A stretch of DNA of 64,000 nt, from NCBI GenBank assembly GCA_030549335.1, contig CM060191.1:55377947-55441946 (forward strand), read 5' to 3'. A model generated the notes under the pieces. That model was not told where the DNA came from, searched no databases, and saw nothing but the letters and a program-made list of their open reading frames with translations. The number at the start of each line of letters is the position of its first letter. The stretch's first letter is position 1. The translations under genes and the position numbers were made by a program. The DNA comes from Pontederia crassipes (lineage: Eukaryota > Streptophyta > Magnoliopsida > Commelinales > Pontederiaceae). Of this stretch, positions 12,669 to 24,031 are shown piece by piece.

Positions 12669-15496
12669 AGCGGCGGATCGAGAACGCAGAGGACGAGAGG
12701 ATGGAGAACGGCGGTACAACAGGTGACGAATCAACAGGTTGGGGATGCAGGACGGAGGAAAGGGGAGAAAGAGAGAGAGAGAGTGGATGCAGGGTCGCAG
12801 GGTGGCGCTCGAAGAGGAGGACGAGGTGATTGATGACGGCAACACGCGAGAGAAGCAAGAACGACGTTGACAGTGCTCGTAGATCGATGGCGCTCACATA
12901 TCTATGGCGACGATGGGAGCAAGCAGGAATGTCGGCGGCGCAAATCGGGAACGGGAATTGGCTATCAGAGGAGAGAAGAGAGAGCAAAGGGGAGGCGGCA
13001 GGATCGGAGGGGAGAGAGAGCATCGGATAGTGGAGAGCAATGGTTGGTTCAGTCAAATAAACAATCGGATAATTCGGTTAATTCGTCGAATCGATCAAAA
13101 AAAATTTAACCATTATTCGGACCGAAAATCGATTAACCAAAAAAATTAGTTCAGTTCAATGAATTCACTGTTTTAATCAAAAATAAAATATTGTTATAAA
13201 ATTTACAAAATATGAAAATATATTAAAGTAAAAAATAAATATGTCTTGAAAATAAAAAGTAAAGATCAAATTTAATAAGATACAAATCATTCAATAACTA
13301 GGATACAAATCAAATTAAACAATAAAAATATAAATTCATATACACATAAGTTATTTTTTACAAAAAAGGTAATACAAAAATATATATAGTAATTATCGGT
13401 TAATTCAGTTTTTAATCAAAATTTTGGTTAATTAACTGACCCATTGATTTCGGTTAATAATTTTTTTATCCGTTAACCGAACCAAAGTTGAATTGAATAA
13501 TTCGGTTCGATTAATATGTTAAAAATTTGGTCAGTTAGCCAACGGTTGTGATGAATTGGATAACTGTGCTCAGCCCTATCATCAGGTGGGACAAAGAGGA
13601 GAAAGAGAAGAGAGAGAGAGCACGAGTAGATTTAAGAGCGGACCAGATTGAGACGTTACACAATGTTTCGCCTAAGGGTGTTATACCTCCATTAATCTCT
13701 ACAAATATAGCACTACAACTAATAAATTGGAGTCTTATAATGTGACAAAAAACATATTAAGTTATACAAAAAAATTATTATGTTAATAATAAAATTTAAT
13801 TGTTTATAAATACTTTATATAAATAAAAATTGATGGATAAAAACAGACTCTTATAATATTTCGAGTGGGGCTCTAAATTTAGTATATCGATTTTGCTTTA
13901 TTAAAAAATCGACTTAGATCGATTTTGATTCTCTAACTTTTAATTTGATTTGATTTTTTCGAGTCGAACACATTTTTTGTGGGTGCAATTTTTCTTTCGC
14001 TCCTAGAAAGCACTCAATTTTACATCTCACTTATTTTTTAATCATTATATGATTAAATTAATTATAAAATTCATAAATAAAGTGTATAATGAAGTTAATC
14101 TGGCAAATTGAAAGTGGAAAATAAATACAGAGATTAGTTATTTTAATTATAAATAAATTTATTATCTATTTTTGTCATAAAATATGTCTAGCTTTAACCA
14201 AGTATAAATATATCTAGTATCTAAACTTGAAAAATTCTATTAATGTTGTTATCCTATTCTTAGGCCTGCAAAACTAAACATATGAAGTGATAAATTTGTA
14301 AAATATAAGAAAATTAAATCATGATCTTGTAATTATTTTTTAAAACAAGAAAGATATCATTCTTACTATAGTGCCCATAATGTCACTCATTTCATCTTAA
14401 TGTCACTCATTTTCCCCTATTTAATTCTTATTTTATTTTATATTGTAAAAAAGATCCTAACTTTATGACACTTTTCTCTGATTAGTAATTAAGTGTCAAT
14501 TAATAAATGGGTCTTGACAAATTTTAAATAACTGTTAACAAATTAAATTATTGTATTTTATCAACGTGCTTCTGTTTCTTTGTTTGCTTCGATTATTTAT
14601 TAACACAAATTTATCTTCGTTTCATGTCTATTTATTTATTTTATTGTTACATAAATTTATTATTCTGAATAGAATTACGCAAAATACTAGAAAAAAACTG
14701 AAGAAGAGGGAATTAACATAAAATCATTTGCTTCCTTGCAGAAAAAAAAGAGAAATAGCCTATATTCTAAAATATTTGAATAATAAATAAACAATAACTG
14801 AAGCAAAAGAGAAGTAGCGTTGAGAGTCACATTGTTTTCGAGCACGCTCGCCTCTAGGAAAGAGAAAGTAGATTCGCGAAGATTATCGAGCGATAGGGAG
14901 ATGTGGCGGCGATAGTGAGTAATGGTAATGAGGGACGGCGGTGTCCAAGACGTCCAATCGCACGGCCTTGCCTACTCGAATTAAAGCGGGAAATCCCATA
15001 TCACCTTTATTTTTTGGGGCATGAACCATGCTTGTGAGTAAACTCTTTGCACGTCATTCCTATGAATCGAGCTCACTACTTTAATCAATGAACCAGTCAT
15101 ATTTTCATAGACGAGAGATCTACAAATTAGGGGGGAGGGTCCACCTCGTTGGCACGAGGTGGATGCCCATTATATCCATATATAGATTCATATAAGTAGA
15201 AACTAATGGTATTAAGGAGACCCTTTTTTGATTTTTTGTGATTGTATATTTTTAAATACTATATATTTATAATAATTTCTACGAGGAATAATAATAAAGA
15301 ACTCCCTTCATCTTCCTCCGCTTCCAATGATGACGGCGTGAGGGACGCGACTACGCCACACGCTGTAATGAGATGGGTGAGGTTGGCACATTGGTGGCAG
15401 GGAGCTCCAATGGTTGTAGGCTTAGCGCGACTTGCGAGGGTGACGAGGGCATAGGGGTCGTAGACGTGGATAAAGAGCAAGTCGACGAGGGGGAAG
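12669..15496. other. Gene-free region between two Gypsy elements
   Basis: No supported gene. A purine-rich stretch (12669-13030) resembles the sequence on the other side of element 1 (GAGAGA, ATGCAGGG, GAGGAGGA words), so element 1 landed in a locally repetitive stretch. From 13060 to 13550 there are many GGTTAA/TTAACC and ATTCGG words around an AT-rich core, probably a decayed non-autonomous transposon. 13560-14800 is AT-rich with nothing recognisable. 14820-15000 and 15300-15496 are GC-richer but without credible coding sequence. Confidence 0.55.
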
Positions 15497-15501
15497 GTGC
15501 A

Positions 15502-16858
15502 TATAACACATGGCAAGGCCAGGAGGGAGAACATGACACTTGGCAACTCTCCCTTGGACCCCAAAATCCACTCACAATGCTGCCCATTTCATATAAAAAC
15601 CCTCAGCAAAGGGCAGGCATGGATCTCGACCTGGAAGAGGAGGTTGTTGGGTTGAGTTGGGAGAGAAGAGGAAAAAGAAGTGGAAGAGCTGAAGGTGGAA
15701 GAAATCAAATTTGAAAAGAGGGATTTTAGTGCAAACAAAGAGATATGTAAGGTGGATCCCTACTTTGGTCATAGACCAAGGTAGATCTAAGCCTAATTAA
15801 CTCTAACTCTAATAAGTAGGATCTGCCATAAATGTTCTTACTATTTGAAATCAGATTTTTAAATGAAACTTTGATGCATGCATAAGTTCATGGAAAACCT
15901 AGGTAATGCATGTTAAAATTTGCCTATTGAAAGCATGTTTGGTCCTGTTTGTATGTCTAGCATGCTTTAAGATTGAATGATGAATTGCTTGTTGTAATAC
16001 ACTTTGAAAAACGTAGGAAATTATATAGATTTTTCATTCTGGAGCATATATCAGTCGACCGCTGGGCATGGTCGGTCGACCGGTAATAATAGTGTGTTCA
16101 TATCGTAGAAATTATGATATGATCGATCGATCAATATTTGAGACCGTTCGACCAATGATTATGTAACGATCGGTCGAACGGATGACTGATTGACCGAACG
16201 AAGTTAATATGGTATCGGTCGACCGATCATGTAAAATCGATCGACCGGTCATATGTTGAACGGTCAGTCTGTTAAGGCTGAATCGGTCGACCGAAACTTT
16301 GACCGGTCGATCGGTCCAGCATGAATTGATTAGATGATACTTGATTGATAACTTAGTGATAACAATATGCATGTTCAGCCGTAAATACAACCGGTTAATG
16401 AAATGATGTATTGATTGATTGAATGAACCCATCGGAGGAACTTAACTGATGAGCCTGTCACATTGGGAGGTAGATGCCTCCATATTGATTTATTGGTCCT
16501 TCGAGACATCCATTGCTTGGGAAACGGATAGATTTCCCGTGGGCTACCTAACCACTTGACTAAGACAAGATTCAACCCTCCGATCATTGTTTAAAGGCTC
16601 ATATTATTGATTGAATTGAAATGATTAATTGGGTTGTCATATGATGAGAATCGAGGGATGGCTCAGAAAATGGAAGCTTTGGTGTAAACTTCCACTCATC
16701 ATATGATAACAAATAAGATAATTACTTTCATTGATTAATCATAAGTACTATTGGACCATGGGTCACATTGGGCATGACAATGCCATATTGATTGCATTGT
16801 TCATGCTTAATATTAATGAGCCTATAAATTGAATGAAATTGATATAATCTAGGTTAAG
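15502..16858 (+). repeat. Truncated 5' LTR of element 2
   Basis: It matches 19394-20826 in the right LTR and then stops at TTAAGG, where it runs straight into gag-like sequence. It also lacks about 110 bp just after the TATA box (TATAAAAA, 15592-15599). It keeps about 40 bp near 16515-16555 that the right LTR has lost. It holds a cluster of GGTCGACC palindromes (16046-16320). Confidence 0.88.
16046..16320. repeat. GGTCGACC palindrome cluster (left LTR, element 2)
   Basis: About ten intact or decayed copies of CGGTCGACCG in 275 bp, for example TCGGTCGACCGGT near 16071 and TCGGTCGACCGAT near 16215, spaced irregularly by 15-60 bp. Most variants (CGATCGATCG, CGTTCGACC, CGGTCGATCG) differ from the palindrome by one or two transitions at CpG positions. 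Confidence 0.9.
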
Positions 16859-16860
16859 GC

Positions 16861-18319
16861 TTGTTCAATGCTTCTCATAGGACTAGCCGTGAGAGGAGCC
16901 ATGAGCACCAATCAGGAGATAGAGGCAAAGAACCCAGCCGGGACAAAGGCCTAGTAGACCAAAGGAAATTAATGGCAACACTTAGCAAGCTGGCCAAATC
17001 ATGGAGTAGGAGGTGTAGTGAGTCAGGGCAGTCCACATATGAAAATTTTATGAAGACCAATCCACATACATTTGACAGGGAAGAGATCCCGACAAGGCAG
17101 CAGGATGGCTAGATATTATTTCAGAAAAGTTGAATATTATTCACTGCAAAGATAAGTACAAGGTAGAGCTGGTTGCACATCAATTTGTGGATCAAGATAT
17201 GGTGGAAGACTGCATTTAAAGATGGAACTTGAGGGGAAAGAAGAGATAAGTTGAAAAGACTTTGTAAAGATCTTTGAAGAAGAATACTTTCCTCCACAAG
17301 TAAGGGAAATGAAGCAACAAGAGTGCGCTAATTTACAATAGGGCATCATGTCTCTAGCTGAATATGTCAGGAAGTTTAGTAGCCTAGAGAAGTATAGTCC
17401 CTTATTGAAGGAAGAAAAGATAACGTCTATAAGATTTGTTGATGGGCTGAACTCAACTTTGAGGAGATAAGTAAGGTATGGGGAACACCCAAAAACTCTC
17501 AAGAAAGCTCTTACATGAATCACCAAAATCCAAAAGAATTTTGAAGAATCAAGGACAGCTTCTAAGAGGAAAGGACCTTCTAAAGAAGAGGGGTACAATA
17601 AGAACAAACCCCCAAAGAAGCCAAACTACACTCCAAAGAAGGAGGACAACAGTAAGGGAAAAGCTAACACTTGTCCTTCTTGTGGGAAAAGGCATTCCGA
17701 CAAGTATTATTGTGAATCTAGAGCATGCTTGAACTGTGGACAGCAAGGTCATTTGGTGAAAGACTGTCCAATGAAGAAGGAAAGCCCGCTAAACAAAGGC
17801 AATGGCAAGATGGAAGACACTCCACCAAGGACCCATGGCAGGGTCTATACTATACAAGCCAAGGAGGCACAACCATTTAATGATGTTATTCAAGATAACA
17901 TACTCATAGCAAATCATCATGCTAACATATTATTTGACACGGGTACCACACACTCGTTCATTTCTTATTATTTTGCTAAGTTACTCAATGTAAGGATGAG
18001 AAAAATAAATTGGGAAATAGAGATATTGACTCCTGTTGGGGATACATCAACAAGAAGGTATATTCCTAACGTGCCCGTGCAAGTTGAAGGCTACAATTTG
18101 CCGTCTGATTTGGTGGTAATTCCAACGGTGGATTATGATGTCATAATAGGTATGGATTGGCTTTCGTATTATGACGTGCAAGTGTTTTGTAGAGAAAAGA
18201 AACTAGTAATAGTGATTCAAGGAACTCCGTCCGGGAAAAAGAAGGTGCTGATTTCAGCAATAAAGGCTAATAAATTGCTGAAAAGAGGCTGTCAGGAATT
18301 TTTTGTAGTGTCACAATGA
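16861..18319 (+). pseudogene. gag-protease remnant of element 2
   Basis: The gag part (16861-17700) is broken by several stops and frameshifts but keeps the typical EYVRKFSSLEKYSPLL segment. A zinc knuckle, CLNCGQQGHLVKDC, lies at about 17728-17769. It is followed by an open frame (17729-18319) holding an aspartic protease with LFDTGTTHSFIS and later IGMDWLSYYD. The frame stops at 18317-18319, and integrase sequence begins almost at once, so about 2 kb of RT, RNase H and integrase N-terminus have been deleted. The original gag start has also been removed by the deletion that cut the left LTR. Confidence 0.9.
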
Positions 18320-18366
18320 ATGATCCGCAACCTCATGCATTGGACTGGAAATGAGAGGAGATAATT

Positions 18367-19361
18367 ATGGACTTCGTTGTTGGCTTGCCAAGGACGAATA
18401 ATGGAAATGACTCGGTGTGGGTGATTGTGGACAGATTCACAAAGTCAGCCCACTTATTGCCTATTAGGATAAGGCAATCTTTGGACAGCTTGGTGCAACT
18501 CTATGTCAAGGAAGTTATTCGACTTCATGGGATCCCTTTCTCCATCATGTCAGATAGACACCCAAGATTCACGAGCAAATTTTGGAAAGGATTTCAAAAT
18601 GCGTTTGGGACAAAGCTAAACTATAGCACCGCATTCCATCCGCAATCGGACGGCCAAAGTGAAAGAACAATCCAAACTATGGAAGACATGTTGAGGGCAT
18701 GTGCTTTGAATTGGCAAGGTTCATGGGATGAACATATCGCATTGGTCGAATTCACCTATAACAATAGCTACCATTCGACAATCAAAATGCCACCATTTGA
18801 GACCTTGTATGGTCGTCATCGCCTATATGCTGGTCGGAAGTGAGAGAAGGACCACTTTTAGGATCCGATATTGTGGAGAAATATGTTTAAAAAGTCAAGA
18901 TAGTGAAGGAAAGAATGAAAGCTGCCCAAAGTCGACAAAAGAGCTATGCCGACTTGAAGAGAAGAGAGCTGAAATTTCAGATTGGTGAGCATGTTCTTTT
19001 GAAGACTTCACCAACAAAAGGAGTTAAAGGGAAACTAAGTCCTAGGTACATTGGGCCTTTCAAAATATTAGATAGAATTGGTGAAGATGCATATAGATTG
19101 GCGCTGCCACCATTTTATGTGGGTATTCACAATGTATTTTATGTATCGATGTTGCGAAAGTATGAAGAACCTAATCTTAAAGAAGATTTGACCTATGAAG
19201 AGTACCCAATTGAAGTGTTGGAATTCAGTGAGAAGCACTTGCGCAACAAGGTTGTACGAATGGTAAAGATTGCATGGCAACATCATCGAGGACGAGAAGC
19301 AACTTGGGAACTCGAAGATGAAATGCAAGAGAAATTTTCGCATCTTTTCGGTAAGCATTAA
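18367..19361 (+). pseudogene. Integrase core and chromodomain remnant of element 2
   Basis: The frame 18367-18843 is the integrase catalytic core. It starts MDFVVGLPRT with the first Asp intact, and has IMSDRHPRF (second Asp) and DGQSERT (Glu), so all three catalytic residues remain. A frameshift near 18815 breaks it. 18903-19361 continues with the C-terminal part (ERMKAAQSRQKSYAD) and a chromodomain with VKIAWQHHRGREATWELE. That module is known in chromoviruses to steer integration to heterochromatin. The stop is at 19361, 32 bp before the LTR. Confidence 0.92.
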
Positions 19362-19482
19362 GTTCAATTAAATTCGAGGGCGAGGGAGTAGAATGTAACA
19401 CATGACAAGACAGGAGGGAGAAGAGGACACTTGGCAACTCCTCATTGGACCCCAAAATCCACTCACAATGCTGCCCATCTCA

Positions 19483-19490
19483 TATAAAAA
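19483..19490 (+). promoter_or_regulatory. TATA box in 3' LTR of element 2
   Basis: CATATAAAAACCCC lies about 90 nt into the LTR and is conserved in the left LTR (15592-15599). It fits a core promoter; the palindrome cluster would then lie in the transcribed leader. Confidence 0.55.
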
Positions 19491-20057
19491 CCCCAGCATG
19501 ACTTTTTCCCATTCTTTTTCCCAACTTCTCCATTTCTGCTTTGGCTCAAGAACCCTAACTACTAGAATCCGAAATTGAGGTGAGATTCGTTTTCATTTTG
19601 GCAGTGAACTAGCAAGGGGCAGGCAAGGATCTCGACCTGGAAGAGGAGGTTGCTGGGCCGAGTTGGGAGAGAAGAGGAAAAAAAAAGTGGAAGAGCTGAA
19701 GGTGGAAGAAATCAGATTTGAAAAGAGTGATTTTAGTGCAAACAAAGAGGTATGTAAGGTGGATCCCTACTTTGGTCATAGATCAAGGTAAATCTAAGCC
19801 TAATTGACTCTAACTCTAATAAATAGGATTTGCCTTAGGTGTTCTTACTATTAGAAATCAGATTTTTAAATGAAATTTAGATGCATGCATAGGTTCATGG
19901 AAAACCTAGACAATGCATGTTAGAATTTGCCTATTGAAAGCATGTTTGGTCATGTTTGCGTGTCTAGCTTGCTTTAAGATTGAATGATGAATTGCTTGTT
20001 ATAATGCACTTTGAAAAACGTACGAAATTATATAGATTTTTCATTCTAGAGCATATA

Positions 20058-20315
20058 TCGATCGACCGCTGGGCATGTCCGGTCGAACGGTAATAATAGT
20101 ATGTTCATATCGTAAAAATTATGATATGTCCGGTCGACCGATATTTGAGACCAGTCGACCGATGATTATGTAATGGTCAGTCGAACGGATGACTGATCGG
20201 CCGACCGATGTTAATATGGTATCGATCGACCGATCATGTAAGATCGGTCATATGTTGAACGGTCAGTCTATTAAGGCTCGACTGATCGATCGAAACTTTG
20301 ACCGATCGACCGGTC
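20058..20315. repeat. GGTCGACC palindrome cluster (right LTR, element 2)
   Basis: The same cluster as at 16046-16320, with different decay and one short deletion (around ATGTAAGATCGGTCATATG). Comparing the two shows CGGTCGACCG turning into CGATCGACCG and similar forms by transitions. Confidence 0.88.
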
Positions 20316-21423
20316 CAACATGAATTGATTAGATGATATTTGATTGATAACTTAGTGATAACGATATGCATGTTCAGCCGTAAATAAAACCGGTTAATGA
20401 AATGATGTATTGATTGATTGATTGAACCCGTCGGAGGAACTTAACTGATGAGCCTGTCACATTAGGAGGTAGATGTCTCCATATTGATTTATTGGTCCTT
20501 CGGGACACCCACTTGACTAAGGCAATATTCAGCCCTCCGAACATTGTTTAAAGGCTCATATTATTGATTGAATTGAAATGATTAATTGGATTGTCATATG
20601 ATGAGAATCGAGGGATGGCTACATAGGGACCGAAAAATGGAAGCTTTGGTGCAAACTTCCACTCATCATATGATAACAAATAAGATAATTACTTTCATTG
20701 ATTAAGTATAAGCACTATTGGACCATGGGTCACATTGGACATGACAATGTCATATTGATTGCATTGTTCATGCTTAATATTGATGAGCCTATAGATTGAA
20801 TGAAATTGATATAATCTAGATTAAGGAAACACCTAGATGATCAATGGAATTGTATAGCATTTTTTATTTCTAATTGTTGTCCATTATAGTAATTCATGAC
20901 ATATTATGCAAATTGTTCATTTTATTATTTAGATCTTATATACTCTAATGGAATGTATTTTCCCTGCAATGGATCCTGCAAAAAATCAAGGCAAAGGCAT
21001 TGCTACTCATGAATGAAAGAAGTTGCACATGGCATGACGTGTCTAGGACTAAGTTTAGTTTGTTCATGGCCAATTAGTAGGCCTTATGTATTTGCTTAGA
21101 ACTTTGTTTCAGCTGAAGTATCTTGCTGCCCATGTTGGGGTTTGCAAATTATGTGTTATCCATAAATGTAACTTGAATGTTTAAGTTCATTCTAAGTATT
21201 TATGTTGCTATCCTAGAACATGTCAAGATTTTATGAGGATTATGTTATCGTTTAGCGGCTGTTCGTCCGCCGATATATGTGTTTTAATTTTCACTGCGTT
21301 TGTTATAATTCCACCATCGTATAGATCGCAAGCCTTGTGACGCCGTCGTTGGGCCGGCCCCACCGCGCGTCGAATTATGATTCGACAGCACGGGAGGCGC
21401 TGCTCCGGGGGCGTGACAGTGCG

Positions 21424-22179
21424 GGCAAGGCGAACGGCGAGGTGGTGATCGTCGTCGGTGAAGCCGTCGCCCTCTGGCCTTAGGTCGTCGTTGACTCTCC
21501 CCCTCTCGTTGATCCTCCCTCGCTAATATCCCCCTCACAGACCCTCCCTCTCTGATCTTCCTCGCTGGAGCTCCATCGTCCGGCGTCATCACCTGGCGCC
21601 TTCATCGCCCGAGACACGATGATCCCTCCTTCTCCCCCTCCGTCGATCCCTATCCAAGAAGGGTGGAGACGAAAGGAGGAAGACGTGCACGTGGAGGTGG
21701 TGGCTGGAGGAAGATGCACGTGGATGGAGGCTATGGCGAAAGGTGGCCGGAGGAAGATGCGTGCGTGACTGCATCGAAGGAGGAGGAAGATGTGTGGGAT
21801 TGCCATTGATGTGGAATCGGACGGTCCGCCTAATTAGTGTGGTGTCACACTAATATTCTTCTGGTTTTTAAGTTGATAAGAATCATATGGTATATATTTT
21901 TAAAGCCATTTTTACTAACAGGTTTCTATATGATCTATGTCTTATTTAAGTAATTTTATGTATTAAAGACATTATAATAAAAAAATTGTATTTTACATCA
22001 TTTAAATTGGATTTGACTCCAATCTTGCAGTTGGGCATTTTTAGTTATTTTTTTTTCTTCCAAACTTTCTTCACACTTTAGAATATCTAAATTTGTACAT
22101 TGCATCTCTTACACTTCCACAACGGAAAAACATAACCCGCAAAAGATAAGATTCCGGAAATAATTGCTGTGTACTACCC

Positions 22180-22258
<79 letters not shown>

Positions 22259-23800
22259 GTTATGGGCAAGCGATAACACGCAGCAGCAGGAGCAGTCACC
22301 AGATGCCAAAATTAACTCATAAGCATCGGAAGTGGTCGTCGTCGTCGTCGTCGTTGTAGTAGTAGTAGCAGCTCTCCGTCAGTCTTATCAGTCATCATCG
22401 CAGTCTGTAATTGGAGGACCACCTGATTGCACTACGCAGATATGTCTCACAGACTCCTGTTGATGTTAATGTTAACACACATGGCCTTGGCGAAAGTAAA
22501 AGAAAAAAAAGGGAAAACATCAGTAGCTAAATGGTGTTGCTGCCTCCTACGTCCACTAGTACCCTGTCGAGAGAGAGAGAGAGAGAGAGAGAGAGCATTA
22601 TTTAAGATCTGTAGGTTTTAGGTGGAAGGAAAAAGGGACAAAATTAACTCTGCAGTCTGCCCCCTGATAGATAACCGATGAGAATGGCAAATCCACTCAA
22701 TTTTTTATTTTAATATATTTGATCATTCTTATTGTTCTGAATGATCATGGAGCTTTGGAAAGTAGACAAGGAAAGAAGAGAGGAGGGGAAAAAAAAAAAG
22801 GAAACATTGATTTGAAAGATCATTGAGAATTGATCGGATGATTAGGATGAATAAAGTGTGCTTTGGTACAAATGGGACCAGATCTACGAGTTGGTGTTAT
22901 AATTCGTGTAGTTTGCAATTGGCCCCCCTCATTCAAATCCATCTACCCAATCATTTGACCCATTTATGCACGTAGTAAATGTTCCCATTGACCCCGTTGG
23001 TCCCCTCATCTAATTTTCATTCTTTTTTTTCTTCTTTACCGTTGTTCTACTAATTAATTTACCAATTTCCCAATCCTTAATAATATAAACGGCGTCACCA
23101 ATTCTTTTGTCTCGATGCAATTACACAATTTGTTAAAAAAATATTAGTGCATTGCGTTTATGCGAAGAAAACAAAGATCGAAATGTTATCCTTAAAAAAA
23201 AAACATAATTTTTATATGTTATTCTTGACTGATATAATATGTAGCATCAAATTGAAGAATAGGTAACCAGTATTATATCCAGTCACATATGTTTTTAATT
23301 CCTTTTTGTTATCAGAAACTATGCATACGAACTAACTCGGCTGACACTAAAAATTATATGTAACTATTCAGATAGTGAAAATTGATTCATCCTTGAGTAA
23401 TTTAAAATTTTGCAAGGAGGACCAGTTCATCCCAATTTTGTTAGTATTCATATTATTTTATTATATATCACTATATTCAATAATATTTTTACATATTATT
23501 ATTTCTTTAATCGATATATATTAGGATAATTTATTATTTTTTCTAGAAAAAAAATATTACCATGCAATGGCTACTACTTCCCAACAATAAGTTAAACCCA
23601 ACACCAATCGATCATTGTGACAATAGTTCTTTTCCCATGAGTTCAAATCAAACAGGCCCATCTTTTAATCTTGATGGACAACACTTTTGAAAAGATAAAA
23701 TTTCGAGACATGGAAAAAGTGTACCTTTTTTGTCTCAAAATTCTTCATTTTTACATGCCAAGGAAAGATCAAATTTTGGAGACGAAGAAATGCCGCTTTT
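21424..23800. other. Gene-free region upstream of the BAM1-like gene
   Basis: 21424-21830 is GC-rich with repeated GGAGGAAGATG-type words but no credible gene. The rest is AT-rich intergenic DNA with two GA microsatellites and a GTC/GTA run (22335-22370). I see no coding sequence or transposon ends. Confidence 0.6.
22182..22256. repeat. (GA)n microsatellite, about 75 bp
   Basis: A perfect GA dinucleotide run, 1.8 kb upstream of the receptor-kinase start codon; a shorter one lies at 22568-22595. GA runs can be bound by plant BPC (GAGA-binding) proteins, but no function can be shown here. Confidence 0.97.
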
Positions 23801-23803
23801 TTC

Positions 23804-24031
23804 TTTTTATAGCGCCTCAAAATCTCCTTTTTATACGCCAAGCGAAGCCAAACGAAACCCACGGCACTTCTATCACTATCTATCTCACACGCACTCTTCG
23901 CTTCGTTCCTCTCCTCTCCTTCTTCTGCTACTTCTCTACCTACGACTCGAATCTGACCATCACTTTTTTACATCTACTACTTACAAATGAGCTAAAAAAA
24001 AAGGTCCGAGAAGTGTCACCAAGACGTAGAA
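23804..24031 (+). promoter_or_regulatory. Probable core promoter and leader of the BAM1-like gene
   Basis: Two TATA-like words (TTTTTATA at 23804-23811 and TTATACGC at 23831-23838) are followed by a pyrimidine-rich leader (about 23870-23945, CTCTTCGCTTCGTTCCTCTC), common in plant 5' UTRs. The start codon is at 24032. Which TATA is used cannot be told from sequence. Confidence 0.35.

Larger units (their letters stand above)
15502..21418 (+). mobile_element. Internally deleted Ty3/Gypsy chromovirus, element 2
   Basis: A 5,917-bp plus-strand element. The right LTR (19394-21418) starts TGTAACAC and ends GCGTGACA. The left LTR starts TATAACAC, with the first TG changed to TA, and aligns with the right one. 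The flanking 5-mers are GTGCA (15497-15501) and GTGCG (21419-21423), a target duplication that differs only by a CpG-type G-to-A change. The left LTR has lost its last 0.6 kb together with the primer-binding site and gag start. The coding part has lost RT, RNase H and the integrase zinc region. What remains is gag, protease, the integrase core and the chromodomain. Confidence 0.9.
19394..21418 (+). repeat. 3' LTR of element 2
   Basis: A 2,025-bp LTR starting TGTAACAC and ending GCGTGACA. It is more complete than the left copy at its 3' end. The end GGGGGCGTGACA resembles the end GGGGGCGTTACA of element 3 in minus sense, which supports the boundary. Confidence 0.88.

Noticed and set aside
12627-13056. 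Open frames of 129 and 72 codons on the minus strand and 80-81 codons on the plus strand
   Set aside because: Purine-rich, low-complexity DNA is open in several frames at once; none has a motif, and one crosses the end of element 1.
15373-15714. 113-codon open frame
   Set aside because: It crosses the left boundary of element 2 into its LTR, so it cannot be one old gene.
21284-21806. Overlapping minus-strand frames in GC-rich DNA
   Set aside because: Low complexity, no motif, and one frame crosses the end of the LTR of element 2.
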